Assembly (NCBI RefSeq): GCF_017831975.1
Contig: NZ_JAFDSS010000001.1
Coordinates: forward strand, 2,728,001-2,792,000
Direction of reading: 5' to 3'
DNA length: 64,000 nt
Source of the DNA: Microbacterium terrae
GTDB lineage: Bacteria; Actinomycetota; Actinomycetes; Actinomycetales; Microbacteriaceae
Within the stretch, counting starts at the first letter, position 1. The number at the start of each line of letters is the position of its first letter. The position numbers and the translations under genes were made by a program. This document shows, in pieces, positions 35,482 through 45,123 of the stretch. The notes under the pieces are model-generated. The model had not been told where the DNA came from and ran no database searches. It saw nothing but the letters and a program-made list of their open reading frames with translations.

Positions 35482-35837
35482 TGGCGCACGGGCACGGAGT
35501 GCACGGCGTGCGTGGGTTGCACTGCGCCGGGCGGGGTTCGGTGCATGGCACGCTCGGGGCTCAACCCGGGGGCGCGGCTGCAACGCGGCCGCCCCGAATG
35601 GTGCCGGCGAAGGCGGGCAGTGCGGCCGGCGCGGCGCGCGGCGTTGCGGCGCGCGGCTGTGCGGCGCGCGGCGTTGCGGCGCGCGGTGCATCCTGCGGTA
35701 CGACATCCGGTGCGGCCGGCTTTGCGGCCGGCGTTGCGGCGCGCGGTGCAGCCGGCGGTGCGACATCCGGTGCGGCCGGCGCGGCTGTCGTTGCGGGATT
35801 AGGTGCGGCCGGCGCGACGTCCGGAGTCGCGCGATGA
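35481..35837 (+). CDS. Ala/Gly/Arg-rich low-complexity reading frame between the membrane proteins and the regulator
   Basis: A 118-codon frame that starts at ATG 35481, overlapping the preceding stop (TGATG), and ends overlapping the XRE start (ATGA). The first third contains HGHGVHGVRGLHC; the rest is repeats such as GVAARG and GAAGATSG. DNA from about 35629 is highly repetitive: GCGGCGCGCGG units and a 60-bp direct repeat containing ACATCCGGTGCGGCCGGC at 35702 and 35762. Perfect coupling at both ends suggests it is translated, at least to carry ribosomes to the regulator. No known domain. It may be an expanded linker rather than a functional protein. Confidence 0.45.
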   Translation: MAHGHGVHGVRGLHCAGRGSVHGTLGAQPGGAAATRPPRMVPAKAGSAAGAARGVAARGCAARGVAARGASCGTTSGAAGFAAGVAARGAAGGATSGAAGAAVVAGLGAAGATSGVAR

Positions 35838-36070
35838 CGCCCGCGACGGCCGAAGACGAGGGCCCCTCGGGCGTGCACTGCCGGCTCGACGAGCTTCTGG
35901 AAGCGCGCGGGATGACCCTGACCCGGCTGTCGGAGCTCGTCGGGGTCTCGGTGGTGAACCTCTCTGTGCTCAAGAACGACCGTGCCCGCGCGATCCGCTA
36001 TTCGACCCTCTCGGCGATCTGCCGGGCGCTCGACTGCGAGATCGGCGAGCTGCTGGTCCGCGCCGACTGA
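35834..36070 (+). CDS. Small XRE-family helix-turn-helix regulator (YozG-like)
   Basis: A 78-residue DNA-binding protein of the Cro/C1 type that accompanies DUF2975 membrane proteins. The helix-turn-helix is LDELLEARGMTLTRLSELVGVSVVNLSVLKNDRARAIRYSTLSAICRALDCEIGELL. ATG overlaps the stop of the repetitive frame (ATGA). It probably controls its own operon through the TATCG/CGATA repeat at 34196-34210. Confidence 0.85.
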   Translation: MTPATAEDEGPSGVHCRLDELLEARGMTLTRLSELVGVSVVNLSVLKNDRARAIRYSTLSAICRALDCEIGELLVRAD

Positions 36071-36153
36071 GCTCCTCTGGCCAGCCGCCGTCCTCCGGCT
36101 GCTGCGGCTGCTTGCCGACTACGGCTGCCTGCCGGCTTGCCCCCGCGTCATGT

Positions 36154-36263
36154 TCCACCCCCAAGACCTGGGCGCCCGCATCCCAATCCCTGGGGGTGGA
36201 GCAGCACCCCCTTCGCTCCACCCCCAGGAACTGGGGTCAGCGGCAACGAGTTCTGGGGGCGGA
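36154..36263. repeat. Palindromic array, 3' side of the nuclease gene (two units)
   Basis: Four 19-bp half-sites in order forward, reverse, forward, reverse: 36154-36172, 36182-36200, 36217-36235 and 36245-36263. Each pair is a 47-bp imperfect palindrome of the form TCCACCCCCA-N6-GGG-N9-CCC-N6-TGGGGGTGGA. Pair starts are 63 bp apart with a 16-nt linker. The last half-site is degenerate (CGGA instead of TGGA). It ends 34 bp from the nuclease stop. No coding frame was found in 36071-36297. Confidence 0.85.
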
Positions 36264-36297
36264 GCGCCGAGCTGGATCGACCAAGCAGCGGACCGGG

Positions 36298-37257
36298 TCA
36301 CGACCGGGAGTGGATCGCGGCACGGATGCGCTCGAGCAGCTTTCGATTGTCACCGAAGACTTCCGACTTCGTCACACGCAGCACGTGCCACCCGGCTGCC
36401 GCGAGCCGCTCATATCGCTCGATGTCCTGCGCCCACTGCGCGGGATCCGTGAGGTGGTGCTCGCCCTCGTATTCGATCGCGATCTGCAGATCCGGGTATG
36501 CAAGATCCACGCACGCGACCTTCTCGCCACGCACGAGTACATCGAAGTTGAGATGGGGTTCTGGCAGCATCCCGTCGACGATCGCCAGTCGAAGGTGAGT
36601 CTCCGGGCGCGAGCCGGAGCGCAGTCGCACGTGCGGCAGCGCTTCGCGTAGTCGTCCCACGCCAACTCGGCGCCCCGCCGCGACGGCGGAGCTCAGTTCG
36701 ACCGTCGTCGCGAGAGGCTCATCAACCCGCCACGTGCGCACGATCGCGTCGGCCGCGGCGACGAGATCTCGCGGGTCTCGAAGCGCGCCGGCGAGCATCG
36801 CCCAGGTGGTCGCCGGCGTTGCAACAGGCACGCGGAACTGCGGATGCTCACGAAACCGGGCGGTCTTCGGCCGCGTCTCATGACCGACGACCCCTCGCCG
36901 ACGCACATACTTCGTAGGCGGATGCATCGACACGTCGACATCTGCCTCCGCGACGACATGGGGCGGCAAGGGGATGTCCCACAGGATCGCTGCCGTGATG
37001 TGGCTGAAGAAGTCGCCCTCCCGCATGCAGCCCGCGTATGCGAGTGCGGTGCTGATGTGCCGACGCTCGAGCTCTCCACGGGGTCTACCGTGGCGGTCGA
37101 ACCAGATGGGGGAGTCGTCGCGGTCCGCGCGGATGCGCACCCCCTGAAACGGACGCTCGAGATCGGCGGAGCGGAGCCGTTCGTATGAGACGCCCGATTC
37201 GCGAGCGGTGCGTACCGTGAACCGGTCACCGAGCCGTTCAGGAAGCAGTCGAGGCAT
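36298..37257 (-). CDS. AbiEi-like/DUF559-type nuclease-fold protein
   Basis: A 319-residue protein common in Actinobacteria. The N terminus (LGDRFTVRTARESGVSYERLRSADLERPF) resembles the winged-helix AbiEi antitoxin start; the middle resembles the AbiEi C region (ATPATTWAMLAGALRDPRDLVAAADAI). The C terminus is a Vsr/DUF559-like PD-(D/E)xK fold: CVDLAYPDLQIAIEYEGEHH, then DIERYERLAAAGWHVLRVT. Acidic residues and the EGEHH motif suggest nuclease chemistry. The gene sits alone, bracketed by palindromic arrays at 36154-36263 and 37373-37547. No ribosome site is evident. Function unproven. Confidence 0.8.
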   Translation of the reverse strand: MPRLLPERLGDRFTVRTARESGVSYERLRSADLERPFQGVRIRADRDDSPIWFDRHGRPRGELERRHISTALAYAGCMREGDFFSHITAAILWDIPLPPHVVAEADVDVSMHPPTKYVRRRGVVGHETRPKTARFREHPQFRVPVATPATTWAMLAGALRDPRDLVAAADAIVRTWRVDEPLATTVELSSAVAAGRRVGVGRLREALPHVRLRSGSRPETHLRLAIVDGMLPEPHLNFDVLVRGEKVACVDLAYPDLQIAIEYEGEHHLTDPAQWAQDIERYERLAAAGWHVLRVTKSEVFGDNRKLLERIRAAIHSRS

Positions 37258-37372
37258 CCACTGATCGTGGTCGCGGTCGCGCGTTCTCGAGCCGAGGTTC
37301 CCGTTCTCGTGGATGCGCGCCTTCCGCCCCGGTCATGTGGAGGAGCCCCGCCGACACCACCTGGCCCAACGC

Positions 37373-37547
37373 TCCACCCCCACGCTTTGGGCCACCCAAC
37401 CCCAGATCCTGGGGGTGGAACTCATCGGGCCTACACTCCACCCCCACGCTTTGGGCTAATCCACTCCAAGTTCTGGGGGTGGAATTGAGCGTGGGACCGC
37501 TCCACCCCCAGAGGATGGGGCTGGGCTCCCCTGAACTGAGAGGTGGA
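37373..37547. repeat. Palindromic array, 5' side of the nuclease gene (three units, last one decayed)
   Basis: Half-sites forward/reverse in strict alternation: 37373-37391, 37401-37419, 37437-37455, 37465-37483, 37501-37519, and a degenerate one at 37529-37547. Pair starts at 37373, 37437 and 37501 are exactly 64 bp apart. Within every pair the half-sites start 28 bp apart. 37373-37391 and 37437-37455 are identical. Linkers between pairs are 17 nt and unrelated; 9-nt loops also differ. The region 37258-37739 contains no convincing gene. Confidence 0.87.
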
Positions 37548-37739
37548 ACTCAGGGCGAGCGGCGAGACCCGGCCGCGAACGGCGGGGAGGTCCGGATTGC
37601 CCCGGCGCGAAGACGACCTGGCCACGGGCTCCGCTAAGACTGTGCGGGCCATGTTCCGTCGACAGAACCGCGCCCCAGGCACCGCACCGCACCAAAGGCG
37701 CCGCACCGCGAGGCAGCAGCCGAAGGAGGGCGCCCGTGG

Positions 37740-38513
37740 TCAGTTCGGGAGGATCGTGACCCGCTGGCCGGTGAACTCGCCGCCGGTGAGCACGAGCTCC
37801 ACCAGAGCGTCCTCGTCCTCGACGCCCGCTACGGCGGCGACGAGGGCGCGCGGGGCCATGTCCATCGTGCAGACCTGATCGGCCGGCGGGTCGACGAACG
37901 TCGCCGTCACCTCGGTCGCCCCGGTGGCTTCGACCGACGCGATCTCGGGCGGGCATCCCGACGAGCCCCAGGTGAGGATGACGAACTGGCCGTCTTCATC
38001 GGTCCACCCCGCGCTCGGCAGGTAGTCGGTCTCGGCGCCGCCGACGAGGTCGGCGGGCAGTGCGTCGAGGTCGGCGTCTCCGGCGTAGGCGTCGCCGATG
38101 ACACGCACCTCCAGCTCCTGGTTCGGGTCGATGTCCGCTGCGCCGACCACGTTCACGCGGGGCACGAAGTCCCGCGTGCAGGCGGCCTCGGCGTCGTCGA
38201 TGAGCTCGACGGTGAGCACGGCTCCGTCAAGGGTGACCTCGCCCACCTCCGGCACGCAGGTGGAGCTGCCGTAGGTGACGACGCCGATCAGCCGTCCGGC
38301 GTCGAGCCACGCGGCATCCACGTCTGCGTCGTCTCCACCGGTCGCATCGTCACTCCCACCGGTGGCGGCGGGCGCGGATGACGACCCCGAGGGCGAAACC
38401 CCCGAGCCCGATCCCGATCCCGATCCCGCCGGCGTCGCACAGGCGGTGAGCATCCCGCCGAGCAGCAGCACCAGGCCCGCCGCGGCGGCGAGTGGAGACA
38501 GGCGTCGAGTCAT
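37740..38513 (-). CDS. Lipoprotein with two copies of a WGSSxC-type domain
   Basis: A 257-residue exported protein. Lipobox GMLTACAT (Cys about residue 25), a Ser/Gly-rich spacer to about 60, then two related units of about 90 residues: VVTYGSSTCVPEVGEV...AACTRDFVPRV and VILTWGSSGCPPEIASV...QVCTMDMAPRA. Each has one cysteine after GSS and one in a C-T-x-D motif, probably a disulphide. The single-unit lipoprotein at 60166 has the same pattern. GGAAGGGG precedes ATG 38513. Function unknown. Confidence 0.75.
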   Translation of the reverse strand: MTRRLSPLAAAAGLVLLLGGMLTACATPAGSGSGSGSGVSPSGSSSAPAATGGSDDATGGDDADVDAAWLDAGRLIGVVTYGSSTCVPEVGEVTLDGAVLTVELIDDAEAACTRDFVPRVNVVGAADIDPNQELEVRVIGDAYAGDADLDALPADLVGGAETDYLPSAGWTDEDGQFVILTWGSSGCPPEIASVEATGATEVTATFVDPPADQVCTMDMAPRALVAAVAGVEDEDALVELVLTGGEFTGQRVTILPN

Positions 38514-38617
38514 GGCCGGAGCCCCTTCCAGGCATGCGGTCGCCGCGGTGCGCGGCATCCGTCACCCCTATGGTGTCGCAGATGCAGGTGGCATCTCAGG
38601 ATCAGTCGCACGGAATC

Positions 38618-40084
38618 TCACTGCAACGCCGATGTGAGGCGGGCGAGGTTGTCGAGAACGGTCGACCGCAGCGGCTGCTGCTTCCACTCGTCGGACGTGA
38701 GTTCGCGCGACAGCGACCGATAGGTGTCTTCGACCCCGCGCAGCTCGGTGACGAACTCTTCGCCGCGCACGAGCATCGAGATCTCCATGTTCAGACCGAA
38801 GGAGCGCATGTCCATGTTGCTCGAGCCGATGATGGCGACCTCGTCGTCGATCGTCATCGACTTGGAGTGCAGGATGTACGGCCGCTGGTACATCCAGATC
38901 TTCACGCCGGCGCGCAGCAGCGCCTCGTAATAGCTGCGCTGAGCGTGATAGACGAGCGCCTGGTCACCTTCCTCTGACACGAAGAGTTCGACGTGGATCC
39001 CGCGCTGGCACGCCGTCGTGATGGCGAGCAACAGCGCCTCGTCGGGCACGAAGTAGGGACTGACGATGATGATCTTGCGCTCGGCCGCATAGAGGAGGCC
39101 GGCGAACAGCTTGAGGTTGTTCTGGAACTCGAACCCCGGCCCCGACGGAACGATCTGGCAGTCGAGGTCGCCCGTTCCCGGTGCGACCTGGAAGAGGTCG
39201 ATCTCGTCGGTGAGGATCTCGTCGGTCTCGCTGTACCAGTCGCTCAGGAAGACGGCGTTGACGGATGCCACGACCGGCCCGTCGATGCGCGCCATGAGGT
39301 CGACCCAGTGGAGTCCGCGCCGGATGTTCTTCTTGAGGTTGTACGTCGAGTCGGTGACGTTCTGCGACCCGGTGAACGCGACCCTGCCGTCGACGACCAG
39401 GAGCTTGCGGTGGTTGCGCAGATCGGGCCGCTGATACTTGCCCTTGAGCGGCTGCACCGGGAGCATCAGCCGCCAGTGCGCGCCCATCGCGTCGAGCCGC
39501 TTGAGCGTGCGCCGGTAATACGGCTTGCCGCGGTTCGCCCAGTGATCGAGCAGCACCCGCACCGTGACGCCGCGGGCTGCGACCTCTTCGAGTGCGCGGA
39601 ACAGGTTGTCGGTCGAGGCATCGGACTGGAAGATGTAGAACTCGATGTGCACGTACCGCTCGGCGGTGCGGATCGCGGATGCCATCTCGTCGAGGCTCTC
39701 CTGATAGCCCGAGATGAGGTGCGCGCCGTTGTCGCCCGAGAGAGGCATCGCGCCGAGGTTGCGGTTGAGGGTGACCAGCGATGTGAACCAGTGCGGCGCA
39801 TGCGGCCGCAGCGTGCCGAAGTCGAGTGCAGCACTCGTCTCGTGGATGTACTCGTTGATCGCCTGCTGCTGACGACGGCGCTTGCGCGGCAGGCGCGGGT
39901 TGCCGATGAGCAGGAAGAGGAAGACGCCGACGATCGGGATGAAGTAGATCGCGAGGAGCCAGGCCATCGCCGCGGTCGGGCGGCGATTGCGGGGGACGAC
40001 GATGATCGCGGTGATACGGATCGCAAGGTCGACGACCAGAACGACCACGGCCCACCACGTCGCATCGAACGTGATGCTGATCAC
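38618..40084 (-). CDS. cls: Cardiolipin synthase (phospholipase D family)
   Basis: Makes cardiolipin from phosphatidylglycerol at the membrane, 488 residues. Two N-terminal membrane helices (about 8-28 and 38-60), then two HKD motifs: HRKLLVVDGRVAFTG near 220 and HSKSMTIDDEVAIIGSSNMD near 398, with NMDMRSFGLNMEI typical of Cls. GTG 40084 is chosen for its GGGAGG ribosome site. Convergent or neighbouring genes are unrelated. Confidence 0.9.
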   Translation of the reverse strand: MISITFDATWWAVVVLVVDLAIRITAIIVVPRNRRPTAAMAWLLAIYFIPIVGVFLFLLIGNPRLPRKRRRQQQAINEYIHETSAALDFGTLRPHAPHWFTSLVTLNRNLGAMPLSGDNGAHLISGYQESLDEMASAIRTAERYVHIEFYIFQSDASTDNLFRALEEVAARGVTVRVLLDHWANRGKPYYRRTLKRLDAMGAHWRLMLPVQPLKGKYQRPDLRNHRKLLVVDGRVAFTGSQNVTDSTYNLKKNIRRGLHWVDLMARIDGPVVASVNAVFLSDWYSETDEILTDEIDLFQVAPGTGDLDCQIVPSGPGFEFQNNLKLFAGLLYAAERKIIIVSPYFVPDEALLLAITTACQRGIHVELFVSEEGDQALVYHAQRSYYEALLRAGVKIWMYQRPYILHSKSMTIDDEVAIIGSSNMDMRSFGLNMEISMLVRGEEFVTELRGVEDTYRSLSRELTSDEWKQQPLRSTVLDNLARLTSALQ

Positions 40085-40139
40085 TGCGCCTCCCTGCCCC
40101 GCCCCGAGGGTGTGAGCCCCAGCGTAGTGGGGGCCGGGG

Positions 40140-40388
40140 TCAGCGGCCGGTTGCGCCGGAGCCGGCGTCGGCAGCAACCTCGGCGGCTGCACCTGTGGAG
40201 GATGCGGTGACGGACGCCGCGACCGGCGGCAGTCCGCGCTTCGCGCGCTCTTCGGCCTCGATCTTCGAGTACGCCCGACGCTCGTTGCGGTCGGCGCGGA
40301 TGACCCCGCGAAGCACGAAGAAGAAGATGGCGCTCACCACCACGGTCGGCAGAAGCGACCACAGCACGGCGACCCAGTAGTTCTCCAC
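40140..40388 (-). CDS. Small single-pass membrane protein
   Basis: An 82-residue protein: N-out segment ENYWVAVLWSLLPTVVVSAIFFFVLRGVIRADRNERRAY gives one helix followed by a basic region, then KIEAEERAKRGLPP and a variable Ala-rich tail. This plan is common in Actinobacteria. GTG 40388 follows TATCCT by six bases with no ribosome site, so a leaderless message is likely. Function unknown. The 237 bp upstream to 40625 hold no other gene. Confidence 0.65.
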   Translation of the reverse strand: MENYWVAVLWSLLPTVVVSAIFFFVLRGVIRADRNERRAYSKIEAEERAKRGLPPVAASVTASSTGAAAEVAADAGSGATGR

Positions 40389-40625
40389 CCGTCCAGGATA
40401 CGCGGCTCAGCCGGCGCCCTTCCCGCGCCGGTTCCTCCACAGCAGCAGCCCTACCTGCACAGTCCACAGGCATCCCCTCCTTGGCGTGGCAGAATTCCTG
40501 CGATCGCAGTCGATTGGACCGCCCGCGGGGTTCACCCAGCTCTAAACACCGGGCCCCGCGAACGGGTTGCTCCGCCCGCGCCGGCATCCCCGTTCTGCGC
40601 TTCCCCACCCCGCGAGGATCGGGCG

Positions 40626-41783
40626 ATGACCATTGTGAAGGCCGCGAACGCCGCCGAATTCCTCGCCCTCCTCCCCCGCATGCTCGGGTTCCGCCCGGCT
40701 CGGAGCCTGGTGCTCGTGCCCTTCGCGGGCACCCGAAGTCTCGGGGCGATGAGGTTCGATCTGCCCGACTCCGGCTCCGACGGCCACGACAGCGCTGCCG
40801 CGACGATCGTCGGGCTCGCCTGTCGGGTGTCCGACGTCGACGCCATCGCGATCGCCGTCTACACCGACGCCGCCTTCGCCGGCTCGACGGCGCCCCCGCA
40901 TCGAGACCTCGTCGACGCGCTGGAGCGGCGAGCAGACGCGTGCGGGCTCCGCGTGACCGACGCGCTCGTGGTGGCGACCGACGGCTGGTGCTCGTACTTC
41001 GACGACGAGGCCCCGGCCGGAGGCCGCAGACTCACCGAACTCGCGGACGCCGATGACGGTGCGGCGGCGGAGCAGCCCGATCCCGATCAGGACGCCGGTG
41101 CGGCACTCCCCGTCGTCGACGCCGCCGACGCGGCGCTGGTCGAGACCGCGCTGGCCGACCTCGACAGAGCGGTGGAGGCGATGTGCGGTCGCCTCGACGA
41201 CGAGCGGGGCGCCAGCCGGCCACCGAAGCGCACCACCGCCCGATCCGACCGGATCGACCCGCGGGGTCTCGCTGCTGTGCTGGCGCTCGACGACCTGCCC
41301 GCCACGTTCGAGAGCGCCCTCGCCGTGGGACACGCCGAGCTCGACGCCTACGAGACGGCACTGCTCATCTGGTGTCTCGAGCGCCCGGCCGTGCGCGACA
41401 TCGCCCTGGCGCAGTGGGCGCTGGGTGCCGGCGCGGGCGATCGCGCACTGGAAGCGCAGCTGCGGTGGGAAGAGGGCGAGGCCTACCCCGCCCACCTCGC
41501 CAGATTCATGTGGGGCGAGGGCGACCAACCCGATGCCGCACGGCTCGATGTCGCTCTCCGCCTCACGCGGCGTCTCGCCGCCGCCGCGCCCAGCGCGCAT
41601 CGCCCCGGAGCCCTGGGAGCAGCAGCGTGGCTGGCCTGGGCTCTCGGGCGTTCGACGCACGCTGCGATCCACGCGCGCACCGCGCTCGAGATCGACCCCG
41701 ATCACGGCCTGTCCGGCATCGTGACGGCGTTCGTCGAGGCCGGTCACCTGCCCGACTGGGCGTTCCGGCGTCGCGGGGAGTGA
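40626..41783 (+). CDS. DUF4192 family protein
   Basis: A 385-residue cytoplasmic protein. The start (TIVKAANAAEFLALLPRMLGFRPARSLVLVPFAGTRSLGAMRFDLP) is the DUF4192 signature, and the C-terminal helical repeats (AAWLAWALGRSTHAAIHARTALEIDPDHGLS) are also typical. The family is actinobacterial and uncharacterised. The middle (about 130-160) is an acidic spacer. Start ATG 40626 lies after GGATCGGGCG. No partner gene. Confidence 0.8.
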   Translation: MTIVKAANAAEFLALLPRMLGFRPARSLVLVPFAGTRSLGAMRFDLPDSGSDGHDSAAATIVGLACRVSDVDAIAIAVYTDAAFAGSTAPPHRDLVDALERRADACGLRVTDALVVATDGWCSYFDDEAPAGGRRLTELADADDGAAAEQPDPDQDAGAALPVVDAADAALVETALADLDRAVEAMCGRLDDERGASRPPKRTTARSDRIDPRGLAAVLALDDLPATFESALAVGHAELDAYETALLIWCLERPAVRDIALAQWALGAGAGDRALEAQLRWEEGEAYPAHLARFMWGEGDQPDAARLDVALRLTRRLAAAAPSAHRPGALGAAAWLAWALGRSTHAAIHARTALEIDPDHGLSGIVTAFVEAGHLPDWAFRRRGE

Positions 41784-41814
41784 CGCACGGATGCGCCACC
41801 CTTTCGCGACCGGA

Positions 41815-43344
<1,530 letters not shown>

Positions 43345-43416
43345 CGCGGCAGGGCTCCTTGCACAAAGTCGCGCCAATTCTATCGGCGCCGTCTCGGCGC
43401 GCGCTGCGACGGCCGG

Positions 43417-44211
43417 TCAACCCACCTCGAGGGGTTCGCCGAGCGTCGCCCATCGCACACGGTCCCGCACCGTGCTCGCCGCCAGGACGACGGCCGCCGC
43501 CTCTTCCTGCTGCGAGAAATGGCTCCAGCCTTCGACGTGCACGGGCACGACGGTCCCCGGATCGACGGCCTCGATCAGCTCGACGGCATCGGCCGCGTCC
43601 ATCGTGTACGCGAGCGGCCCCGTCAGCGGGAACTTCACAGCACCCATGTGCACGAGCGCGACGTCGGGCCGAAGGCCCGTCATCGCCCGGAGCAGGGCAC
43701 CGTAGAGCACCGTGTCGCCGGTCATCCACAGGCCGGGGCGAGCACTGTCAGCGAGCGAGAGCGCGAATCCCACCACGGGTCCGACGATCGGGCGCGTGAG
43801 CGGTGCGCCGTGCCGACAGGGTGTGCCGGTCACGGTCAGCGGCGGCTTGCCGTCGGCAGTCACCACGGTGCTGTCCCCCGCGCGCAGGCCGCGCACGTCG
43901 GCGAGAGCATCCGGCTTCGTCCGCGTGAGCGATGCGGCCCCGGCGGTCGTGGTCAATACGGTGCGTGCCGACGCGAGCGCCGCTCGTCCGGCGTCGTCGA
44001 GGTTGTCGGCGTGGTGGTGATGACTGAGCAGCACGAGGTCGATGTCGCCGAGGTCGGCGAGGTCGACAGCCGGCCCCACCGTCTTGACCGAGTTGGTTCC
44101 GAATCCGAAGTCGTACCGGCGACCGGGAGGATCGAACGTCGGATCGGTGAGGATGCGCCACCCCTCCCACTCCACGAGCGCGGTGGGTCCGCCGATACGG
44201 GTGATGCGCAT
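43417..44211 (-). CDS. MBL-fold metallohydrolase (UlaG-like)
   Basis: A 264-residue zinc hydrolase. The metal motif is LLSHHHHADNLDD near residue 63 (H-x-H-x-D-x), with later metal residues in CRHGAPL, MTGDTV and PVHVEGW (His near 225). The pattern resembles the UlaG/L-ascorbate-6-phosphate lactonase-like branch. CGGAGG six bases before ATG 44211 fixes the start. Substrate unknown. Confidence 0.78.
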   Translation of the reverse strand: MRITRIGGPTALVEWEGWRILTDPTFDPPGRRYDFGFGTNSVKTVGPAVDLADLGDIDLVLLSHHHHADNLDDAGRAALASARTVLTTTAGAASLTRTKPDALADVRGLRAGDSTVVTADGKPPLTVTGTPCRHGAPLTRPIVGPVVGFALSLADSARPGLWMTGDTVLYGALLRAMTGLRPDVALVHMGAVKFPLTGPLAYTMDAADAVELIEAVDPGTVVPVHVEGWSHFSQQEEAAAVVLAASTVRDRVRWATLGEPLEVG

Positions 44212-44382
44212 CTCAGCCTCCGGATCAGCCGATGTCGAGGTACTGCGGGGGGGCGACTGCGACGCGGGCGCGAGGGGCCTCACCCGGCGAAGCTCGGGGC
44301 GTGCTCTGCGCCCGCTTGCTGCAGCGCGTCGATCCCCGCGGTCAGCGCACTCGGCAGGTCGACGACCCGAGGAGCGCCCCGA

Positions 44383-45114
44383 TCACTCGTCGATCGTAGT
44401 GGTGCCGAGGTCTCCGGCTCCAGACCCCGTCGCCGCGCCGGCGCCGGCCTCGGCGAGCGCATGATCGATCGTGGAGTGCATGAGCGAGAAGAGGTAGGCG
44501 CCGGGGTTGTCGACCCCGGCACGCGCCAGGAGCGAGGTCGACTGCGCGACGATCGAGCGCGAGAACTCCGTGGCGGTCGCGATCGCCTCGGCGTACGCGG
44601 CGCGATCCTCCTCGGCGACGACGACCGGCTCGCACCCGAGCTCGACGGCGAGCGCCTGTGCGATCGGCAGCACCGGTGCCGGTGCGGTCACCGCCGCGAA
44701 GGCGCCGTTCAGAGTCCGAAGATCGATCGAGGTTCCCGTGAACGCGATCGCCGGATGCACCGCGAGCGGGATCGCCCCCTGCGCGGCGGCCGGAGCGAGG
44801 ATGCCGACGCCCTGAGCCGGATCGGTGTGGAGCACGAGCTGGCCCATCTGCCACGCATCCATCTCGGCGAGGCCGGCCACGAGCCCCGCGAGCTGATCGG
44901 CGGGCACCGCGATCACCACGAGCTGGCTGCGACGTGCGATCTCGGCGGGCTCGAGCACCGGGACTCCGGGCAGTACGGCCTCGACGCGGTCGCTGTCCGC
45001 CCCGGCCGTGACACCCACGAGGGCGTGCCCGGCTCCGGCGAGTGCTGCGCCGATCACCGGCCCCACGCGGCCTGCGCCGATGATGCCGATCCCGAGGCGA
45101 GAGGTGCCGAGCAT
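44383..45114 (-). CDS. Rossmann-fold DUF2520 protein
   Basis: A 243-residue protein. The N-terminal NAD(P)-type fold has GIIGAGRVGPVIGAALAGAGHALVG; the C part is the DUF2520 helical region (NGAFAAVTAPAPVLPIAQALAVELGCEPVVVAEEDRAAYAEAIATA). Related proteins are reductase-like and in Actinobacteria often lie beside pantothenate genes. None is present here. TAGCAT precedes ATG 45114 by six bases, suggesting a leaderless start even though a gene lies 9 bp upstream. Confidence 0.78.
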   Translation of the reverse strand: MLGTSRLGIGIIGAGRVGPVIGAALAGAGHALVGVTAGADSDRVEAVLPGVPVLEPAEIARRSQLVVIAVPADQLAGLVAGLAEMDAWQMGQLVLHTDPAQGVGILAPAAAQGAIPLAVHPAIAFTGTSIDLRTLNGAFAAVTAPAPVLPIAQALAVELGCEPVVVAEEDRAAYAEAIATATEFSRSIVAQSTSLLARAGVDNPGAYLFSLMHSTIDHALAEAGAGAATGSGAGDLGTTTIDE

Positions 45115-45123
45115 CCGACGATG

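Noticed and set aside
36154..37547. CRISPR array
   Set aside because: Repeats are alternating palindromes with a 9-nt loop and 17-nt linkers, not direct repeats with ~30-nt spacers, and no cas gene is near.
36154..37547. Integron attC sites
   Set aside because: The folding is similar in spirit, but there is no integrase and no small gene cassettes between the palindromes; they sit in two tandem blocks.
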